Positions 37,032-47,633 of a stretch of DNA of 64,000 bases are shown here, one piece after another. Source of the DNA: an uncultured Blastocatellia bacterium (GTDB lineage Bacteria > Acidobacteriota > Blastocatellia > HR10); the NCBI GenBank assembly GCA_937934295.1, contig CALHAI010000004.1, positions 62,001-126,000 on the forward strand, in the 5' to 3' direction. Position numbers and translations under genes: made by a program. Position 1 is the first letter of the stretch. Each line of letters opens with the position of its first letter. The notes under the pieces are model-generated. The model was not told the DNA's origin. It made no database searches and worked only from the letters and a program-made list of their open reading frames with translations.

Positions 37032-37664
37032 GTGCGCGTGATCGCAGGCCTGTATAAGGGGCGGCGCTTGAGGAGTCTCTCGGGAAAGGTCGTTCGGCCG
37101 ACCCCCGATCGCTTGCGGGAATCGCTCTTCAGTATCTTACGACCTCGGCTTACCGGAGCGCGGTTTCTCGATCTCTGCGCGGGGACAGGATCGGTGGGGA
37201 TTGAAGCGCTCAGCCGTGGGGCGCATCGGGTCACGTTCGTCGAGCGCTCGCCCGCGGTCATCAGCGTACTCCGGCAGAATCTCGCCGCCTGTGGTATCTG
37301 CGACGGCATTGAGATTCTCCAGCAGGATGCCGTTCGCGCTCTGGAACGATTCAGCGAGCAAGGGGATGTCTTCGACGTGATCTTCTTCGACCCTCCGTAT
37401 GCCTCGACGCTCTATGATTCCGTGCTCGAAGGCCTCGCGCGCAGGCCATGGGTGCTCGCGCCGGACGGGGTGCTTGTCGTCATGCATCATGCCAAGCGCG
37501 CTTTGGAACCCCGTTATGGGGAATTGGAACGCGTGCGGCAGGTGCGACAGGGGGAGAACGTCTTGAGCTTCTACGTGCGTCGCCCTTTGCCGATGCCTGA
37601 GCGGTATGGCGAAGCGGAGGAGCAGGAGCTGGCGTTCGCCCTCGTGGGAAGCGCGGTGGAATGA
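37032..37664 (+). CDS. rsmD: 16S rRNA (guanine966-N2)-methyltransferase
   Basis: Methylates G966 of 16S rRNA. It has 210 residues, with the N-terminal RVIAGLYKGRRLRSL and RPTPDRLRESLFSIL of the family, SAM motif I FLDLCAGTGSVGIEALSRGA, and the catalytic DPPY in DVIFFDPPYAS. It uses a GTG start at 37032. Members often sit next to coaD; here a beta-barrel gene follows instead. Confidence 0.93.
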   Translation: MRVIAGLYKGRRLRSLSGKVVRPTPDRLRESLFSILRPRLTGARFLDLCAGTGSVGIEALSRGAHRVTFVERSPAVISVLRQNLAACGICDGIEILQQDAVRALERFSEQGDVFDVIFFDPPYASTLYDSVLEGLARRPWVLAPDGVLVVMHHAKRALEPRYGELERVRQVRQGENVLSFYVRRPLPMPERYGEAEEQELAFALVGSAVE

Positions 37665-37771
37665 GAGACGGCCACATACGATCTGGAGCCCTCGCCTTTC
37701 CAGAAGGACTGCTTTCACGAAGAGGGATGCCATATGAAGCCTTAAGAGCGGGGAGGGAGAAAGGAGGCGAT

Positions 37772-38263
37772 ATGCGAAGGCGGGTGACCATCGTCATCCT
37801 CGGTCTCATCCTTTGTGGGGCGGAGATGGGATTCGCGCAAGAGGCCCCACGAGTCGAGATTTTCACGGGCTATGCGTATGCGCGGTTGGCGGAAGCCGTC
37901 AACTCTCATGGGTGGAATTTTTCGATCGCCGGGAACGTGAATTCATGGTTCGGGATCGCCGCCGATGTGAGCGGTCATTATCGTTCGGATCTCTCGCTGT
38001 ACACCTACACCATTGGTCCTCGCTTCTCCATGCGGAATACGGTCACGGCCTTCACGCACTTTTTGTTCGGCGGCGCGCGACTCGGAGATGGTGGCTCGCT
38101 CTCGGCGTTCGGGATGGTCTTGGGTGGAGGGTTCGACGTCCCCATTGGCGAGCGCTTCGCGCTCCGCTTGCTGCAGGCCGATTATCTCTTCACCCGGTTC
38201 GGTGGTGAGACGCAGAACAACGCGCGGCTGTCGGCGGGCCTTGTGTTCACCTTCGGGCGGTGA
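37772..38263 (+). CDS. Small outer-membrane beta-barrel protein
   Basis: A 163-residue secreted protein. The signal peptide is MRRRVTIVILGLILCGAEMGFAQ and AAAGGAGGCGAT before it decides the start. The mature part has alternating aromatic/hydrophobic strands, EIFTGYAYARL, FGIAADVSGHYR, YTIGPRF, AFTHFLFGGARLG, FGMVLGGGFDV, and closes LSAGLVFTFGR with a penultimate aromatic, as in eight-stranded OmpA/OmpX-like barrels. The cargo or partner is unknown. Confidence 0.82.
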   Translation: MRRRVTIVILGLILCGAEMGFAQEAPRVEIFTGYAYARLAEAVNSHGWNFSIAGNVNSWFGIAADVSGHYRSDLSLYTYTIGPRFSMRNTVTAFTHFLFGGARLGDGGSLSAFGMVLGGGFDVPIGERFALRLLQADYLFTRFGGETQNNARLSAGLVFTFGR

Positions 38264-38410
38264 GGGCCTCTTGGGGCGAAGGAGTGTATCCGCGCAAGTG
38301 CGGCGTACCCATTGCGAACGGCTTTTCGCCCTTTCTTGCCAGGGGGAGAACTCGTGTGGTAGCTTTACGGATCCCGAGATGAAGCATTCGTTGGACATGA
38401 GGGGCGAACG

Positions 38411-38938
38411 ATGATCCGGCCATTTCGTGGCATCTGGCCCAGGATCGCCGAGACGGCTTTCGTGGAAGAGACGGCAGTCGTCGTTGGGGATGTGGAGATC
38501 GGAGAGCACTCTTCGATCTGGTTCCATGCGGTGGTGCGCGCCGATGTGCACTTCATCCGCATCGGGCGGGACACGAACATTCAGGACGGGACGGTGGTGC
38601 ATGTGACGGGCGGACGATTCCCGGCGCTCATCGGCGATCGCGTCACGATCGGGCATCGGGCGATCGTTCACGGATGCACGATCGGCGACGAGTGCTTGAT
38701 CGGGATGGGGGCCATTCTCTTGGACGGCGCCGTCATCGGCGCGCGTTCGCTTGTCGCGGCCGGAGCCGTCGTTCGCGAGGGGATGCAGGTGCCGTCGGGA
38801 TCGCTTGTGGCGGGTGTTCCGGCGCGGATCGTGCGCGAGCTGACTGAAGAGGAGCTGCGCCGGATCGAGGGGGGATGGCAGGGCTATCGGGAGTTGAAGG
38901 ATCACTATCTCGCCGAGCGGGTGAGGGCGATGGGATGA
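38411..38938 (+). CDS. Gamma-class carbonic anhydrase-like hexapeptide protein
   Basis: Trimeric left-handed beta-helix protein of 175 residues. Metal-binding His positions of the YrdA/PaaY group are present: VVHVT followed by IGHRAIVHGCTIG, together with the family's NIQDGTVVH and IGMGAILLDGAVIG. The Arg and Asp of the first turn (VVRADVHFIRIG) are also conserved. It may be a carbonic anhydrase or a related acyltransferase-like protein. The stop overlaps the hisS start by ATGA. Confidence 0.87.
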   Translation: MIRPFRGIWPRIAETAFVEETAVVVGDVEIGEHSSIWFHAVVRADVHFIRIGRDTNIQDGTVVHVTGGRFPALIGDRVTIGHRAIVHGCTIGDECLIGMGAILLDGAVIGARSLVAAGAVVREGMQVPSGSLVAGVPARIVRELTEEELRRIEGGWQGYRELKDHYLAERVRAMG

Positions 38939-40212
38939 TCCAAACGGTTCGGGGGACATTCGACATCCTCCCGGATGAGGTGCCGCGCTGGCGCCTTCTG
39001 GAGGAGACGGCGCGAACTGTCTTCCGGTGCTATGGATATCGCGAGATTCGCACGCCGATCTTCGAGCGCACGGCACTCTTCGCCCGCAGCGTCGGCGAGG
39101 AGACGGACATCGTCGCCAAGGAGATGTACACCTTCACGGATCGGGGGGGCGAGTGTTTGAGCCTGCGCCCGGAGAGCACGGCGTCGGTCGTTCGGGCTTA
39201 CATTCAGCACAGGATGTGGACGTGGGGGAGCGTGGTGAAGCTCTTCTATCTCGGGCCACATTTTCGCTATGAGCGGCCGCAAAAAGGGCGATTTCGACAG
39301 TTCCATCAGATCGGGGCGGAGGCGATCGGGCAGAACGATGATCCAGCCATTGATGCCGAGCTGATCGAGATGGTGGAGGAATATCTAGATCGTCTTGGCG
39401 TCGCCGAGCGCGAGCTCTTCATCAATTCGGTCGGATGCTCGCGGTGTCGTCCGGCGTATGTGCGACACCTGAAGGACGCGCTCTCTGGAGTGCTCTCTCG
39501 CCTGTGCGAGGATTGTCAGCGGCGGTATGAGACGAACCCCCTGCGGATCCTGGATTGCAAGGTGGAGGACGATCAGCCGTTCATCGAGCGAGCGCCGGCG
39601 TTGCTCGATCACCTCTGCGAGGCGTGTGCGGCGCATTTTGAAGCCTTGCGTCGGCATCTGGAGGAGCGGGGGATCGCTTATCAGGTCGCGCGACGGCTCG
39701 TGCGCGGACTCGACTATTACACGCGCACGGCCTTTGAGATCACCAGCGCGCGACTGGGCGCGCAGAATGCCATCGCGGGTGGCGGACGATACGATGGACT
39801 CTCGGAACTGCTCGGCGGGCCGCCAGCCAAAGGGATCGGGTTCGCTCTGGGCGTGGAGCGGTTGCTCCTGGCCTTGCCCGAGGACGCTGCCGTCACCGAT
39901 GACGCGCCGGACCTGTACATCGCCTACCTCGGAGAGGCGGCGCGCCAGGAGGCGTTTCGCGTGGCTCGACGGCTGCGGCGCGCTGGCCTGGTCGTGATCT
40001 ACGATTTCCAGGAGCGGAAGCTGCGGCGACTGATGGCGCAAGCCGATCGGATGAAGGCGCGCTACGCGCTCTTGATCGGCGAAGATGAATTGGCCGCCGG
40101 ACGCTATACCCTTCGCGATATGCGGACGGGCGAGCAGGAAGTGCTTTCGGAGGAAGCGCTCGTGCGGCGGCTCATGACCTCGCGGGAGCTCTCCGCGAGC
40201 GGACGAAGATGA
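38935..40212 (+). CDS. hisS: Histidyl-tRNA synthetase
   Basis: Class II synthetase of 425 residues. The N-terminus VRGTFDILPDEVPRWR, motif 2 (FYLGPHFRYERPQKGRFRQF), the HisA motif LVRGLDYYTRTAFE, and motif 3 (GIGFALGVERLLLA) are all clear, with a C-terminal anticodon domain. A Cys-containing insert (CSRCRP...CEDCQRR...CEAC) is typical of bacterial HisRS. It starts within the stop of the carbonic anhydrase-like gene. Confidence 0.96.
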   Translation: MIQTVRGTFDILPDEVPRWRLLEETARTVFRCYGYREIRTPIFERTALFARSVGEETDIVAKEMYTFTDRGGECLSLRPESTASVVRAYIQHRMWTWGSVVKLFYLGPHFRYERPQKGRFRQFHQIGAEAIGQNDDPAIDAELIEMVEEYLDRLGVAERELFINSVGCSRCRPAYVRHLKDALSGVLSRLCEDCQRRYETNPLRILDCKVEDDQPFIERAPALLDHLCEACAAHFEALRRHLEERGIAYQVARRLVRGLDYYTRTAFEITSARLGAQNAIAGGGRYDGLSELLGGPPAKGIGFALGVERLLLALPEDAAVTDDAPDLYIAYLGEAARQEAFRVARRLRRAGLVVIYDFQERKLRRLMAQADRMKARYALLIGEDELAAGRYTLRDMRTGEQEVLSEEALVRRLMTSRELSASGRR

Positions 40213-40242
40213 AGGAAGGCGTCCCTTCGGGAGCGAGATCAA

Positions 40243-42078
40243 ATGGGCGCGACGCGATCGGAAGAATCGCAGGCGAGAGTCGGGGAGGGGGAACGCCAAG
40301 AGGCGCTCACGCGGACGCATACCTGTGGCGAGCTGCGTCCGGAGCATGCCGGGCAACGCGTTGTCCTCATGGGGTGGGTACATCGGCGGCGCGATCTCGG
40401 CCCCCTGACGTTCCTCGATCTCCGCGATCGCTACGGGATCACGCAGATCGTGTGCGATGCACAGTGGGCTCCCGAAGCACATGCCGTGGCCAAGCAAGTG
40501 CGCCATGAGTATGTCCTCGCCGTCATTGGGACGGTCATGCGCCGAGCGCCGGAGACGGTCAATCCGAAGATCGCGACGGGAGAGATCGAGGTCGTGGCCG
40601 AGCGCGTGCTCATCCTCAACCCCTCGAAGACGCCGCCCTTCCCCGTCGAGGATGAGCGCGGAAGCCTGCCTTCGGAAGACGTGCGCTTGCGGTATCGCTA
40701 TCTGGATCTGCGTCGATCTCGCCTGCAGCGCAACCTCATCCTCCGGCATCGCGCGGCCCTGACGGCGCGCCAGTATTTCGATCGGCATGGATTTCTGGAG
40801 ATCGAGACGCCGATGCTCATCAAGTCTACGCCGGAAGGAGCGCGCGACTTCATCGTCCCGAGCCGATTGCATCCGGGGAAATTCTACGCCTTGCCGCAAT
40901 CGCCCCAGCTCTTCAAGCAACTCCTCATGGTGGCCGGCTTCGATCGATACTTTCAGATTGTGCGGTGCTTTCGCGATGAGGATTTGCGCGCGGATCGGCA
41001 GCCGGAGTTCACACAGATTGACGTGGAGATGTCCTTCGCCACGCCCGAGATGATCTTCGCCCTCATCGAGCCGCTCATCGAAGAGATGTGTCGGCTCGTG
41101 GGGCGAGAGATCGTTCGACCGTTTCCGCGTCTCCCTTTTGTGGAAGCGATCGAGCGCTATGGGACGGATAAGCCGGATGTGCGCTTCGGGATGGAGTTGG
41201 TGGACCTCAGTCCGTGGCTGCACGACGTCGAGTTCGCGCCCTATCGGCGAGCTCTCGAGGATGGCGGCGTCATCAAGGGGATCGCCGTCACGGGGGGAGC
41301 CAAGTATTCGCGGAAGCAGTTGGACGAGCTGGCCGAGATCGCTCGACGCGAAGGGCTCTCGGGACTGACGTGGGTCAAGCTGGGAGATGGCGAGGTGGCG
41401 TCCGCGCTCGTGAAAGCGCTCGGAGCCGCGCGGGTGGAAGCGCTCGCGCGCGCGACCGGAGCGGATCGGGGCGATCTCGTGCTCATCGCCGCGGGCCCGC
41501 GCACCGTGGTGAACGAAGCGCTCGGCCTGTTGCGCACGGAGATCGCGCGGCGCGAAGGCTGGGCCGACGGGACGCAATTTCGATTCGTCTGGATCACCGA
41601 CTTCCCCATGTTCAAATGGGATCCGGACGCGCACCGGTGGAGCGCCGTGCATCATCCCTTCACGTCTCCCCGTGACGAGGATGTGGATCGGTTGGAGACG
41701 GATCCGGCCTCCGTGCGCGCCAAAGCCTACGATCTCGTCCTGAACGGCGTGGAGATCGGAGGGGGGTCCATCCGCATCTATCGGCGGGACCTCCAACAGC
41801 GCGTCTTCCGCGTGATCGGACTCGACGAGGAGGAAGCGCGGCGCAAGTTCGGCTTCCTGCTCGACGCGTTCGAATACGGAGCACCGCCGCATGGGGGCAT
41901 CGCGCTGGGCTTCGACCGATTGATCATGCTGCTTGCGGGAGAGACCTCCATTCGGGAAGTGATCGCGTTCCCGAAGACGGCGAGCGCGACGGATCTCATG
42001 CTCGAATGTCCGAGTGACGTCTCTCCCGAACAGTTGGACGAATTGGGCCTCATCCTCAAACCGAAGCGGGGCGAATGA
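40243..42078 (+). CDS. aspS: Aspartyl-tRNA synthetase (bacterial type)
   Basis: A 611-residue class IIb enzyme. An N-terminal OB-fold anticodon domain (GWVHRRRDLGPLTFLDLRDR) precedes motif 1, motif 2 (FQIVRCFRDEDLRADRQPEFTQ, quoted in part), the GAD insertion domain (about residues 300-425) and motif 3 (GGIALGFDRLIMLL). Catalytic-site residues in ALPQSPQLFKQ are present. Aminoacyl-tRNA synthetases hisS and aspS adjoin as in many bacteria. Whether it also charges tRNA-Asn cannot be told here. Confidence 0.95.
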   Translation: MGATRSEESQARVGEGERQEALTRTHTCGELRPEHAGQRVVLMGWVHRRRDLGPLTFLDLRDRYGITQIVCDAQWAPEAHAVAKQVRHEYVLAVIGTVMRRAPETVNPKIATGEIEVVAERVLILNPSKTPPFPVEDERGSLPSEDVRLRYRYLDLRRSRLQRNLILRHRAALTARQYFDRHGFLEIETPMLIKSTPEGARDFIVPSRLHPGKFYALPQSPQLFKQLLMVAGFDRYFQIVRCFRDEDLRADRQPEFTQIDVEMSFATPEMIFALIEPLIEEMCRLVGREIVRPFPRLPFVEAIERYGTDKPDVRFGMELVDLSPWLHDVEFAPYRRALEDGGVIKGIAVTGGAKYSRKQLDELAEIARREGLSGLTWVKLGDGEVASALVKALGAARVEALARATGADRGDLVLIAAGPRTVVNEALGLLRTEIARREGWADGTQFRFVWITDFPMFKWDPDAHRWSAVHHPFTSPRDEDVDRLETDPASVRAKAYDLVLNGVEIGGGSIRIYRRDLQQRVFRVIGLDEEEARRKFGFLLDAFEYGAPPHGGIALGFDRLIMLLAGETSIREVIAFPKTASATDLMLECPSDVSPEQLDELGLILKPKRGE

Positions 42079-42090
42079 GCGGGGCACCGC

Positions 42091-43932
42091 ATGGGGAAGA
42101 TTCGCATTCTCCCAGACCCGCTGGCGAGTAAGATCGCCGCCGGCGAGGTCGTCGAGCGTCCGGCGTCGGTCGTGAAAGAGCTCATCGAGAACGCGCTCGA
42201 CGCCGGAGGCCGACAGATTCGCATCGAGGTGGAACTCGGGGGGAAGAAGCTCGTGCGCGTCGCCGATGACGGCGAGGGGATGACGCGCGATGATGCCCTG
42301 CTCGCTTTCGAGCGACATGCCACGAGTAAGATCACCTCGGTCGAGGACCTGGAGCACATCGTGACCCTCGGGTTTCGGGGCGAGGCCCTGCCTTCGATCG
42401 CCGCCGTGGCACGCGTCCTCTTGCGGACGAAGACGGCGGCGGATCTGGTGGGGACGGAAGTCGAGATCGAGGGGGGAAAGATCAAGGACGTGCGCGAATG
42501 CGCGTGGACTGGGGGGACCGAGGTGCACGTGCGCGATCTCTTCTACAATGTCCCGGCGCGTCGCAAGTTCCTCAAAAGCGACACGACCGAGCTGTTTCAT
42601 GTCACGAATCTCGTGACGCACTACGCGCTCTGCTATCCGCGCGTGGCCTTTCGACTGCAACATGGAGGGCGGATACTCCTGGATGTCGCGGCCGTAGAGA
42701 CGCTGCGGGAGCGCGCCTATCAGGTCTTCGGCGCGGACTTCCTCGCGAGTGTGGTCGAGCTGGAGCACGTCGGCGAGAGCGTGCGGGTCTACGGGTTCGC
42801 CTCCAAGCCGAATTGGGGGCGGACCACGCGCGAGGCGCAGTATTTCTTCGTCAACGGTCGCTATGTGCGAGATCGCGTCTTGGCGCAGGCGCTCAGCGAG
42901 AGCTATCGAACGCTCCTCCCCTCCGGCATGCATCCGGCGGCGGTTTTGTTCGTCGAGCTGCCGCCTTCAGATGTGGATGTGAACGTGCATCCGGCGAAGA
43001 TCGAGGTGCGCTTCCGACGTCCGGTTCAGGTGCAAGCGGCGATCATCGAGGCCGTGCGACGCGCGCTGCAGCAGGCGCGGCCCGTCCTGGAGGTGAAGCG
43101 GCCTGTCGAAGATCGGCCTCCACCGCGCTCCGAGCGCACGCTCGCGCGCGAAGCGTTTCATCTTCAGGCGCCGCTCGCCCCTTCGACGCCGCGTCAGCCT
43201 TCGCTCGGCCTCGCGTTCTCCGCGATGGGAGCGCCTAAGGAGAGGAAGGCATTCGTTCCATCGGAAGCCGCGTCGCCGGAGGTCTTCGGAGCGGGCTCAT
43301 CGATCAGCCCGCAGTGCTTGGCGCGTCCGTCGCTCGATGCCGTGGCCGAAGAAGAGGTGGCCGAGCGAATTCGCCTCCTCGGTCAGTTCCGCCAGAGCTT
43401 CATCCTCGCGGCGACGGATCGAGAGCTCTTGCTCATCGATCAACATGCCGCGCACGAGCGCATCCTCTTCGAGCGGTTTCGAGAGCAGCTCGCTCGCGAG
43501 GCATTGCCCGCGCAGCCGCTCCTTGTGCCGGAGATCATCGAGCTGACGCCCGCGCAGCACGCCGCCTTCGAGAGCGTGCGCGAGGACCTGGCGCGGTTGG
43601 GGATCGAAGTCGGGGAATTCTCAGGCCGCGCGCTCGCGCTCACGGCGCTTCCGGCTGATGTGCCCCTCTCGGAGGCTCGCCCTCTCGTCTTGGAGCTTCT
43701 GGAGGTTGCCGATCAAGAGCGACGCTCCTCGCCCGAGCGCCTGTGCGACCGTCTGGCGGCGAGCCTCGCCTGTCGCGCCGCCGTGAAGATCCATACTCCG
43801 CTGACCGAGGCGATGATGCGCTGGCTTGTGGACGAACTGTTCCGCGCGTCTTTCCCCACGAGCTGTCCACATGGACGACCGGTCGTGGTGAGGTTCACGC
43901 TTCGAGAGATCGAACGGCTCTTTCACCGATAG
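42091..43932 (+). CDS. mutL: DNA mismatch repair protein MutL
   Basis: Mismatch repair ATPase and nicking endonuclease, 613 residues. The GHKL ATPase is complete: ELIENALDAGG, DDGEGM, GFRGEAL and FYNVPARRKFLKS. A Pro-rich linker spans about 335-430. The C-terminal domain carries the metal endonuclease motif DQHAAHERILFE plus SLACRAAVK and SCPHGRPV, so it belongs to the nicking type used by organisms without MutH. It starts 12 bp after aspS. Confidence 0.95.
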   Translation: MGKIRILPDPLASKIAAGEVVERPASVVKELIENALDAGGRQIRIEVELGGKKLVRVADDGEGMTRDDALLAFERHATSKITSVEDLEHIVTLGFRGEALPSIAAVARVLLRTKTAADLVGTEVEIEGGKIKDVRECAWTGGTEVHVRDLFYNVPARRKFLKSDTTELFHVTNLVTHYALCYPRVAFRLQHGGRILLDVAAVETLRERAYQVFGADFLASVVELEHVGESVRVYGFASKPNWGRTTREAQYFFVNGRYVRDRVLAQALSESYRTLLPSGMHPAAVLFVELPPSDVDVNVHPAKIEVRFRRPVQVQAAIIEAVRRALQQARPVLEVKRPVEDRPPPRSERTLAREAFHLQAPLAPSTPRQPSLGLAFSAMGAPKERKAFVPSEAASPEVFGAGSSISPQCLARPSLDAVAEEEVAERIRLLGQFRQSFILAATDRELLLIDQHAAHERILFERFREQLAREALPAQPLLVPEIIELTPAQHAAFESVREDLARLGIEVGEFSGRALALTALPADVPLSEARPLVLELLEVADQERRSSPERLCDRLAASLACRAAVKIHTPLTEAMMRWLVDELFRASFPTSCPHGRPVVVRFTLREIERLFHR

Positions 43933-43971
43933 GCGCCGACGTCTGCCGGATTCCTCTCCGCGAGCGGGCGC

Positions 43972-45654
<1,683 letters not shown>

Positions 45655-45657
45655 CTA

Positions 45658-45686
45658 ATGCTAAAGCCCCACCGCCCATCTGTCAA
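45658..45686 (-). promoter_or_regulatory. Promoter of groL
   Basis: On the - strand a TTGACA -35 (45681-45686) and a TAGCAT -10 (45658-45663) with a 17-bp spacer, about 72 bp before the start codon. I see no CIRCE inverted repeat, the HrcA operator usual for groE. Confidence 0.6.
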
Positions 45687-45834
45687 CCATGGCCCGCTAT
45701 AACCCCAGGTTGTGCACGGTGTGGGGAGAACGCCGCGGGTGTTCTCGCTCATGCCTTCGCCCGCGAGCCGGTGGCCCTTCTTCTGGACGGAGGGAGATAA
45801 AGCATGCTATCCTTACGTACCTCGATTGTGGCGT

Positions 45835-45910
45835 GGGCCGTTAGCTCAGTCGGTAGAGCATCGGGCTTTTAACCCGAGGGTCGCAGGTTCGATTCCTGCA
45901 CGGCTCACCA
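45835..45910 (+). tRNA. tRNA-Lys (anticodon TTT), CCA encoded
   Basis: A 76-nt cloverleaf. The acceptor GGGCCGT pairs with ACGGCTC (one G-T pair), followed by discriminator A and genomic CCA. The D arm is TAGCTCAGTCGGTAGAGCA, the anticodon loop CTTTTAA lies in CGGGC/ACCCG, and the T arm has GGTTCGATTCC. It is the only RNA gene I find in the window. The TPR gene starts 9 bp later. Confidence 0.97.
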
Positions 45911-45919
45911 TCATCTTGT

Positions 45920-47560
45920 ATGGCTGAAAGAGAGAGATCGAGGAGGACAGCGCGGGGCTTCGCCATGGCTGCCGCGCTCTTCGTGTTCGGGACGCTCGTC
46001 CAGGCACAGGAGAGAGCGCCGATCCTCGTGTTGCCGTTTGAGAATAAGACCCGCGAGGCCGATTACCACTGGGTGGGGGAAGCCTGTGCCCTTTTTCTCT
46101 CCGACCTGCTGGCGCAGATGGGAGAGCCGGTCGTCTCGCCCGATGATCGGCGAGCGGTTTATGAGCAGCTTCGATTGCCCGAAGGGCTGGTCGTGACACG
46201 TGCCTCGGCGCTCCTTGTCGCCGAGCAGCTCGGGGCCGAGCGGCTTCTGGTGGGAACGTATCAGGTGAGCGGGCCGAAGGGACAGGAACGTCTCGCGCTC
46301 ACCGCGCGCGTGATTCACGTGTCGGAGGTTCGGCTGCTGACGAACGAATTGGCGGTGGGTGCTCCGCTTCAAGACTTGCCCTCGCTTTTAGGGGTGCTCG
46401 TCGGCGAGGTGCTTGGTGAGCGTCTCTCGGCCGCTGCGCGTCAGGACGCGAGGTCGCGCGCCGCAATGCTGCCTGTGAGCGTGTTGGAGCTGTTTGCGAA
46501 AGCGCGGATGGCGGCGGATCCTCAGGTCGCCCTTCAGCTCCTTCGTCGCGCGGAGCAAGCGGCCAAGGGGACGGTCTATGCCCCCTTGCTTCTGGAGTTG
46601 GGACGAACGTATGTGCAGCAGAGGCAGTGCGCCGACGCGGTGCCCTATCTTCATCGCCTCGGTCCCGAATCCTCGGCGTACAAGGAGGCGCAATTTTACT
46701 TGGGGATTTGCGCGATCCAGCAAGGGGAGTGGGACCGCGCGCTCGACATCTATCGAACGCTGGGGCGCGCGTGGCCATTGGCAGAGGTCTTCAACAATTT
46801 GGCGGTCGCCGAACTGCATAGGGGGCAGATGGACGCGGCGATGAGCAACCTCTCGCGAGCGATCGAACGCTCCGACACCGATCCGGATATTCGTTTCAAC
46901 TACGGCTATGCGTTCTGGAAGCGCGGGGATTTTGAGAACGCCATCGCAGCATTGCGGCAGGTCGTGCGATGGCGGGCGACCGATGGAGAGGCGCACTATC
47001 TTCTGGGAAAGAGCTTGCAACGCTTGGGGCGAGAGGAAGACGCTCAAGGGGCGCTGACGCTCGCGCGGCGGTATCTCCCGCAGTTCGCCGAATGGGAGAA
47101 GGTCGCCGATCCGCCGATCTCTCCGCGGCTCAAGATGCGCATCTCGCGACGCAGCGAAAGGGCACCTCGAACCCTCGCCGCGCGCGTCTCGATGATGCCG
47201 CCGTCTGAAGCCGTGCGCGAGGCGGAAGCTCTGGCAGACGTTGGTCGGGAGGAAGAGGCGCTGGCGATCTTGGAGGGCGTATTGAAGAGGGCTCCGGACT
47301 TCGCGGAGGCTCATCTCCTGAAAGCGCGTCTCTATTTTCGACGTGGGAATTGGCGCGAGGCCGCCGATGCCGCGCATGCGGCCGCGTTTTGGAATCCGCA
47401 ATGGGCGCCCGCGCATCTGTTGCTCGCGCGCCTTTATCTGGCCGTGGGCGAACGCGAGCGCGCGCGCCTGAGCGTCGAACGAGCCTTAGCTCTCGATCCG
47501 AACAATGCGGAAGCGCGCGAGCTGGCACGCTCCTTGAGCGTGAGTCCGCGCAAGCCGTGA
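45920..47560 (+). CDS. Exported TPR protein with TolB/FlgO-like N-terminal domain
   Basis: A 546-residue periplasmic or lipid-free secreted protein. The leader (about residues 12-30, GFAMAAALFVFGTLVQAQ) is followed by an alpha/beta domain (PILVLPFENKTREADYHWVGEACALFLSDLL) like that of TolB-amidohydrolase-linked or FlgO-type proteins. From about residue 190 at least six TPR units follow (for example AEVFNNLAVAELHRGQMDAAM and AHLLLARLYLAVGERERARL). It probably acts as a scaffold. The first ATG is only 9 bp from the tRNA, so a later start at the internal Met (residue 16) is possible. Confidence 0.82.
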   Translation: MAERERSRRTARGFAMAAALFVFGTLVQAQERAPILVLPFENKTREADYHWVGEACALFLSDLLAQMGEPVVSPDDRRAVYEQLRLPEGLVVTRASALLVAEQLGAERLLVGTYQVSGPKGQERLALTARVIHVSEVRLLTNELAVGAPLQDLPSLLGVLVGEVLGERLSAAARQDARSRAAMLPVSVLELFAKARMAADPQVALQLLRRAEQAAKGTVYAPLLLELGRTYVQQRQCADAVPYLHRLGPESSAYKEAQFYLGICAIQQGEWDRALDIYRTLGRAWPLAEVFNNLAVAELHRGQMDAAMSNLSRAIERSDTDPDIRFNYGYAFWKRGDFENAIAALRQVVRWRATDGEAHYLLGKSLQRLGREEDAQGALTLARRYLPQFAEWEKVADPPISPRLKMRISRRSERAPRTLAARVSMMPPSEAVREAEALADVGREEEALAILEGVLKRAPDFAEAHLLKARLYFRRGNWREAADAAHAAAFWNPQWAPAHLLLARLYLAVGERERARLSVERALALDPNNAEARELARSLSVSPRKP

Positions 47561-47633
47561 TCAGCCTCGTGAGGAGCCGACTCCTTGACTTCCCCCCTTT
47601 GTCGAGGACACGGCTCGTGCTGAGGGTGAAACG

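Noticed and set aside
39385..42933. 1182-codon - strand open frame across hisS, aspS and mutL
   Set aside because: It is antisense to three unmistakable genes in G+C-rich DNA where stops are rare; it has no membrane, motif or ribosome-site support.
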